46,336 nucleotides of DNA from a virus. The DNA is taken from the IMG/VR virus record IMGVR_UViG_3300030451_001926, positions 1 through 46,336 of that record. One strand, written 5' to 3'. The translations under genes and the position numbers were made by a program. Below are positions 42,306 to 46,336 of this stretch, piece after piece; the first letter of the stretch is position 1; every line of letters begins with the position of its first letter. The notes beneath the pieces are model-generated. The model searched no databases. It was not told the origin of the DNA and saw only the letters and a list, made by a program, of their open reading frames with translations.

Positions 42306-44918
42306 ATCAGAAAAATACAAACATTTCTTAGATTATTAGTAGTAGGCTTACTTATTTGGCCTTTTCCTATTGCTATTGCAGATGAAGTTCAAGTAAACGA
42401 AGGCTTTGAAGATTCTACTTATGAAGCAGGTTTTACAATATCTGCTACTTCAGACCCTATACAAATATATTCTGCTGAAATAAATCAGTATGGAACAACA
42501 GGTGCTTCTGCTGGTGTATGTCACATGAACAATGGTTGTACTGCTGAATACACATTTGAGTTTTCTAGCGATATAAAGGTTTATGAAGTAGGTTTTATAG
42601 TAGGTGCAGTAAATCAAGCTTACGCAGTTATCTGGCACTATTCAGACGGAACAACAGAAACAGAAAACAAATCTGCACAAAGTAATGCAAACCTATCAAC
42701 TATGTATGATGACTTTTACAAATCTTTTACTGATTACAATGCAGATGAAAACAATACAGATAAATTTATTACTAAGTTTGTATTAGATATTCATGATTGG
42801 TCATTATTTGATACTTTTTATTTTCAATATGATGACTCAGTAGCTACAGGTAGTTTTGCTACAACTACAACAACTTTACCTCCTCCAACACCAGATAACG
42901 CAAGTAGTGTATCAGTAAATTATGGTGGTACAGATGTTGAATTTAGCTGGGAATATACAGATGGAAGTGTTGACGCACATGCGTTTCATATAAATTACAG
43001 TTACGATAATCAAAACTTTACAAGAGTAATTATTACAGATACATCATTAAGGGAATATGATTTAGACAAATCAAATATACAAACAGGAACATTCTATTGG
43101 ATATTTAGTGTATGTGGAGATTTAGATAATGGAGAATCTTGTACTGACAGTGATAACAATAATTTTGAAACAACACAATGGGTAGCAACTCTTGGACCTC
43201 CAATGAATCCAGTAGTAAGTCAAGAATATAATGTAGGTGTAAAAGTTGATTGGGATGCTCCTAACACAGGTAATGTCAGTGCCGAATCTTATGAATTGTA
43301 TTATAGAACAAGTGCTGAGAATGAAACTAAGGTCGAAAACATTACAGAAACAGAGTATACTATTCCTTATAATGCTATCCCTAATGGAGAATATACTTTC
43401 AGCATTCGAGCCATTTCTACTACTAACAGCGTTAATAGTGGCTATAGTACTGAACCGACACTAACAGTCTTTGACCAAAAAGCTCAAGATGATTGGGAAG
43501 AAGCTGAAAGACAGCGTAAAGAGCGTGAAGCTGAAGAAGCTCGCCTAAGAGAACTACAACGCCAAAGAGATAAAAACTTATCCGAGACAGGATATTCTGA
43601 AACTGACCAAGAAAGGTCTGATAGAGAGTATGCTGAGGAACAAGCTAGATTAGCTGAACTTCAAAGACAGCGTGATAAAAACTTATCTGAAACAGGATAC
43701 TCAGAAACTGATGATGAGCGTTCTGACAGAGAATATAAAGAAGAACAAGCTCGTTTAGCTGAGTTAGAAAGACAGCGTAATGCTAATCAAGCTGAAACTG
43801 GATACTTTGAAACTGACGAAGAAAGAGCTGCTAGAGAAGCTGCTGAACTTGCAGCTGAAAAAGCTCGTATAGAAGAAGAAATTAAAAATACTGTAGTTAT
43901 ACCAGTTGAGACAGATGAAGATGGTAATGTTGTTGAACTTACTGATGAAGAACAAAAAGCAGTTGAAGACTTAGTTGATGCTATTATTGAAATACAAGAA
44001 ACTGTAGATTTTACGGAGTATGAAGTTGAAGAAGAAACCTTTGAAATTAAAGATATTGTTGTCGTTACTACTACTACAACGACTACGACCACGACTACAA
44101 CAACTACTACAACGACTATCCCAGATAAACCTGAACAGCCTGAGACCGACTCATTTGATAGTGAAGAGGGAACTGAAGAGGTACAACTTACAGACGAAGA
44201 AATAGAAGTTCTTGTTGAAGAAGTAGAAGAAGCTATTACTGAAGTTATTGAGGTAGAAGAGCTTACTGAAGTCTTTGAAGAAAATGATGTTGAGATTATC
44301 GAAGAAGAAGAACTAGAGACTTTATCTGAAGAAGAAGTCGAAGAGTATGTTGAAGCAGTTGAAGAAGCTGTAGCAGAAGTTGTAGCTGAATTAGAAACTG
44401 AGGAACTTGTAGAAGTAGTAGAGCAAGTTGCTACTGCTGATGTACAAAACCTAGCCACTGCTGATATTCAGACTAAAGCTGTTGTTAAAGCAGTTGTTCA
44501 AGAAGTTACCAAAGTAGAAACTGTTGCTGAGTTAGATGAAGAAGAGAAAGAAGCTGTTGGAGAGTTGCTAGGATTTGAGGAAGAAACTGCGGCAGAAGAT
44601 GTTGAAATTATTGCAGAACAGGCCGCTAAAGAAGAAGCAGTTGCAGAAGCTGTTGAAGAGTATGTAGATAGAGCTATAGAAAACAAAGATGTTGAAAATT
44701 ATACTCTTGCAGATACCGTTACAGAGGTACAAGTAGAGCTATTTTTGGAAAACCCAGTAGGTCAGCTTTTAGATGTTAATATAGGAGAGTTGGATATCAG
44801 TTCACTTGGAGACGATATGACGAGTGACCAGAGAGAGAAAGCTCAAGAAGTTGTCGTTCCGGTCATTATCGCATCACAAATAATTGCACAAGCAGGTGCA
44901 GTATTGAGGAGATTTTAA
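42306..44918 (+). CDS. Secreted FN3/poly-Thr/acidic repeat protein, probable ATC start
   Basis: The reading frame clearly extends upstream of the first ATG (42525): bases 42306-42383 encode a signal peptide (IRKIQTFLRLLVVGLLIWPF, then PIAIA), with cleavage near ADEVQV. No ATG, GTG or TTG exists in frame between a stop at 42276 and this region; AGGAG at 42296-42300 points to ATC 42306. From there the product is 870 aa: a beta N-domain, two fibronectin III-like domains (about 190-300 and 302-395), three 35-residue charged helical repeats (about 415-520), a run of 17 Thr (588-604), a long Glu/Val-rich acidic part and a hydrophobic end (VVVPVIIASQIIAQAGAVLR). Such poly-Thr linkers are common in exported proteins of low-GC marine actinobacteria. 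The role may be surface display, exclusion or lysis; unknown. Confidence 0.7.
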   Translation: MRKIQTFLRLLVVGLLIWPFPIAIADEVQVNEGFEDSTYEAGFTISATSDPIQIYSAEINQYGTTGASAGVCHMNNGCTAEYTFEFSSDIKVYEVGFIVGAVNQAYAVIWHYSDGTTETENKSAQSNANLSTMYDDFYKSFTDYNADENNTDKFITKFVLDIHDWSLFDTFYFQYDDSVATGSFATTTTTLPPPTPDNASSVSVNYGGTDVEFSWEYTDGSVDAHAFHINYSYDNQNFTRVIITDTSLREYDLDKSNIQTGTFYWIFSVCGDLDNGESCTDSDNNNFETTQWVATLGPPMNPVVSQEYNVGVKVDWDAPNTGNVSAESYELYYRTSAENETKVENITETEYTIPYNAIPNGEYTFSIRAISTTNSVNSGYSTEPTLTVFDQKAQDDWEEAERQRKEREAEEARLRELQRQRDKNLSETGYSETDQERSDREYAEEQARLAELQRQRDKNLSETGYSETDDERSDREYKEEQARLAELERQRNANQAETGYFETDEERAAREAAELAAEKARIEEEIKNTVVIPVETDEDGNVVELTDEEQKAVEDLVDAIIEIQETVDFTEYEVEEETFEIKDIVVVTTTTTTTTTTTTTTTTTIPDKPEQPETDSFDSEEGTEEVQLTDEEIEVLVEEVEEAITEVIEVEELTEVFEENDVEIIEEEELETLSEEEVEEYVEAVEEAVAEVVAELETEELVEVVEQVATADVQNLATADIQTKAVVKAVVQEVTKVETVAELDEEEKEAVGELLGFEEETAAEDVEIIAEQAAKEEAVAEAVEEYVDRAIENKDVENYTLADTVTEVQVELFLENPVGQLLDVNIGELDISSLGDDMTSDQREKAQEVVVPVIIASQIIAQAGAVLRRF
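43549..43863 (+). repeat. Three 105-bp tandem repeats
   Basis: They encode 35-residue units with the core QRDKNLSETGYSETD, then ERSDREYAEEQARLAEL. Copies 1 and 2 are closest; copy 3 is diverged (RNANQAETGYFETDEERAA). Boundaries are approximate. They are likely a coiled-coil stalk. Confidence 0.8.
44067..44117 (+). repeat. Poly-threonine codon run
   Basis: Seventeen successive Thr codons are written with all four ACN codons in mixed order, so the run is kept by selection on protein rather than by simple triplet slippage. It forms a flexible, possibly glycosylated linker in the secreted protein. Confidence 0.9.
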
Positions 44919-45245
44919 GTGATTAAGAAAGTTATTAAATTTTTATACGATATATTAGGTATGCCTTACTATGCAGTCATCAAGGCAATTAAAGCAGTCA
45001 TAGTTTCTGTAAAGTATGCTATCAAATATATTATCAAGTTTATAAAAAACATTCCTAGTATTTTAAAATACATAGGTAAATGGTTAGTTGACGCTATCAA
45101 AGAATCTATCGCGCAGATATTTACATTGTTAGGTTTCTTTATAGCATGGTTTACCTTAACAGGGTCTGCACAAGACATTGTAGGTATCGCAATCATAGTA
45201 TCAACAGTAATTTGGCTTCTTACGATATATATTCGGGAGGAATAA
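44919..45245 (+). CDS. Basic membrane protein, holin-like, 108 aa
   Basis: It starts at GTG 44919 directly after the preceding stop. A long amphipathic Lys/Ile part (VIKFLYDILGMPYYAVIKAI and following) is followed by two probable membrane segments (IAQIFTLLGFFIAWFTLTG and IVGIAIIVSTVIWLLTIYI). It could be a second holin, a pore-forming toxin-like protein or a membrane anchor for the secreted protein encoded just upstream. No family recognised. Confidence 0.6.
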   Translation: MIKKVIKFLYDILGMPYYAVIKAIKAVIVSVKYAIKYIIKFIKNIPSILKYIGKWLVDAIKESIAQIFTLLGFFIAWFTLTGSAQDIVGIAIIVSTVIWLLTIYIREE

Positions 45246-45505
45246 TGCCAGAAGGCCTAACTAAGTTCCAAAAGATAAAGATTATAATAATGCGTATGTT
45301 CGCAGTCTTTATTGCTAATGGACTAGCTGTTATTGGTGCAGGAAGCCTTATAGGAGTAGATACTGTAAGTGCTGTATTATTAGCAGGAAGTTTAGGCGTT
45401 ATAAAAGTATCAGAAGCATTAGCACGCGCTTATATTGATGATGGTAAAATAACATTAGACGAAATAAACGAATCGTTTGCTATGATGGATAAAAAGAAAA
45501 AATAA
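45245..45505 (+). CDS. Small membrane protein, holin-like, 86 aa
   Basis: I choose ATG 45245, which overlaps the previous stop and has GGGAGG (45235-45240) upstream. The protein has two hydrophobic helices (MRMFAVFIANGLAVIGAGSL and SAVLLAGSLGVIKVSEALAR) and a Lys-rich end (MMDKKKK), a common holin layout. With 41483 and 44919 it is one of several holin candidates. Confidence 0.65.
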   Translation: MPEGLTKFQKIKIIIMRMFAVFIANGLAVIGAGSLIGVDTVSAVLLAGSLGVIKVSEALARAYIDDGKITLDEINESFAMMDKKKK

Positions 45506-45591
45506 TGTGTTACATAGATAAAAAAGAGGATGGTTCATTCATACAGATATGCAATTGCAAGTATGGTAGTGAACATTGTGAGAATAACTAA
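45505..45591 (+). CDS. Tiny Cys-rich peptide, 28 aa
   Basis: MCYIDKKEDGSFIQICNCKY, then GSEHCENN: four Cys in 28 residues. Both ends overlap neighbouring genes (TAATG). Function unknown; a zinc-binding or redox peptide is possible. Confidence 0.45.
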   Translation: MCYIDKKEDGSFIQICNCKYGSEHCENN

Positions 45592-45782
45592 TGAACCACG
45601 ATAAACCAAACGGATTAACACAAAAGGAGCTAAGTCTTTTAATTTTGGAAGGTCAAGATAAAATAAACGAACGAATCGATTTATTACACGAAAAAGTAAA
45701 TCAAAAAATATCAAGAGCAGAACTAAGTGGCTGGTTAGTCGCAGTATCTGCACTAGTGGTGCTAATTCAAGCAGTAATGTAG
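45591..45782 (+). CDS. Coiled-coil protein with C-terminal membrane helix, 63 aa
   Basis: It has a charged helix (ILEGQDKINERIDLLHEKVN) and one C-terminal membrane helix (LSGWLVAVSALVVLIQAVM). The plan is the same as that of the protein at 40435, which lies before the amidase. Probably an XhlA-like lysis accessory or membrane anchor; inferred. Confidence 0.6.
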   Translation: MNHDKPNGLTQKELSLLILEGQDKINERIDLLHEKVNQKISRAELSGWLVAVSALVVLIQAVM

Positions 45783-45804
45783 TCAACAACCCAAGGGGGT
45801 AATC

Positions 45805-45948
45805 GTGACAGAAATAATTTTAGTTTTAACAGTATCTCTTATATCTATTGGTCTTTTGACATGGATAGCTGTAATGGGTACAAGATTTTTTAAATACTTC
45901 GGAGAAGTAGTTGAGGAGATTTTAAATGAGCAGAAGAAGAATAAATAG
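45805..45948 (+). CDS. Small membrane protein, 47 aa
   Basis: It starts at GTG 45805, behind AAGGGGG (45794-45799). One membrane helix (EIILVLTVSLISIGLLTWIA) is followed by a basic/amphipathic tail (ILNEQKKNK). Function unknown; it continues the series of small membrane proteins. Confidence 0.5.
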   Translation: MTEIILVLTVSLISIGLLTWIAVMGTRFFKYFGEVVEEILNEQKKNK

Positions 45949-46078
45949 ATGTATTGAGTGCAAAAAGCCACTCAAGCATATACAGACAAATCAATGGATG
46001 TGTGACCAATCACCAAGTAATTGTAAAATGTCAGTAAAAGTTATATTTTTAAATAATCCGGAAGATGAAGAAGAATGA
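45926..46078 (+). CDS. Small zinc-ribbon-like protein, 50 aa
   Basis: It overlaps the preceding gene by 23 nt in another frame and has its own GAGGAG ribosome site (45914-45919). Basic start MSRRRINRCIECKKPLKH with C9/C12 and later C26/C33, a short zinc-ribbon pattern, and an acidic end. Unknown function. Confidence 0.55.
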   Translation: MSRRRINRCIECKKPLKHIQTNQWMCDQSPSNCKMSVKVIFLNNPEDEEE

Positions 46079-46140
46079 ATTGGGAAATATTAGTAGGCAG
46101 TTTGTTTTATCTTTATTTATGTCTTTATTTATCTAAATGA
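46075..46140 (+). CDS. Tiny hydrophobic peptide, 21 aa
   Basis: MNWEILVGSLFYLYLCLYLS and a final Lys: almost entirely one membrane helix. Coupled by ATGA overlaps on both sides. It is short enough that chance cannot be excluded. Confidence 0.35.
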   Translation: MNWEILVGSLFYLYLCLYLSK

Positions 46141-46286
46141 ACAACGCAGAGTGTCCTGTATGCCGTCATACGCTATTTGAAAAGAACGCTGGGCTATATT
46201 GTTACAATGCAAAGTGTCCAGCGTTTGGACAAAAGGCTATAGCGTGTTGTGAGGGTGGGCCAATAGAAGAATGCACAATCCCCTAA
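46137..46286 (+). CDS. Small Cys-rich zinc-ribbon-like protein, 49 aa
   Basis: MNNAECPVCRHTLFEKNAGL has C6 and C9; C22, C27, C37, C38 and C46 follow (YCYNAKCPAFGQ). This looks like a zinc ribbon. The last 16 bases, including the stop, lie inside the right arm of the terminal inverted repeat. It is the last gene in the window. Confidence 0.55.
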   Translation: MNNAECPVCRHTLFEKNAGLYCYNAKCPAFGQKAIACCEGGPIEECTIP

Positions 46287-46336
46287 CCTTGTGAAAAATA
46301 ATTCACAATCTACCTACTTTGTGCACGCATCCATAA
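46271..46336. repeat. Right arm of 66-bp terminal inverted repeat
   Basis: This is the exact reverse complement of 31-96. It begins within the final gene and includes the hairpin TTGTGAA/TTCACAA at 46289-46308, which could act as a transcript end for the operon. It reaches the last base of the window. Confidence 0.95.

Noticed and set aside
43787-44458. Minus-strand 223-codon Ser/Val-rich frame
   Set aside because: It is the mirror of the poly-Thr and Glu-rich codons of the secreted protein, with no start signals of its own.
46271-46336. Protelomerase-type hairpin telomere as in N15-like phages
   Set aside because: The joined arms are separated by a 30-nt non-palindromic loop and no protelomerase gene is in the window; kept only as a distant option.
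1-46336. CRISPR arrays, insertion sequences and integrase-type genes
   Set aside because: No spaced direct repeats, transposase or recombinase motifs were found on either strand.

Overview
The window is an AT-rich (by eye about one third G+C), almost fully coding segment of a tailed bacteriophage. Every supported gene is on the + strand, and most neighbours overlap by a start/stop pair (ATGA or TAATG). The virion is of the siphovirus kind: HK97-type head genes, a long tape measure, a frameshifted tail assembly chaperone pair and no sheath gene. The fibre sequences resemble those of marine phages. An actinobacterial host is a tentative inference, based on several apparently leaderless starts, a poly-threonine secreted protein and the amidase/holin types; no gene proves it.

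Layout: 1-769 non-coding leader with one small gene; 770-7703 packaging and head (HNH nuclease, TerL, portal with a long extension, protease with acidic tail, major capsid protein, terminator); 7779-13966 head-tail connection, interrupted at 8695-10758 by a three-gene non-structural cassette (HTH/zinc-finger protein, zinc ribbon, AIPR-like protein); 14047-19881 tail tube, -1 frameshifted chaperones and tape measure; 19881-31538 tail tip and large fibres; 31535-38484 a tight array of about a dozen short proteins that share an N-terminal motif but differ at the C-terminus, interleaved with small acidic accessory proteins; 38530-41722 small proteins, metallophosphoesterase, amidase and holin; 41725-41790 a run of RNA hairpins; 41819-46286 nuclease, a secreted poly-Thr protein and a train of tiny membrane and Cys-rich proteins.

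The two ends of the window carry a perfect 66-bp inverted repeat (31-96 and 46271-46336). If the ends are joined, this becomes one giant hairpin with a 30-nt loop (1-30). No polymerase, primase, helicase, recombinase, integrase or repressor is recognisable. Either this is the late half of a larger genome or the element relies on others for replication.

The most interesting parts are the adhesin/accessory array, which looks like a modular receptor-binding store; the AIPR-like cassette with its own promoter among connector genes; the terminal inverted repeat; and a repeated TANNNT-(6 to 9 nt)-ATG signature suggesting leaderless internal promoters. All functions are read from sequence patterns alone; no database search was run.
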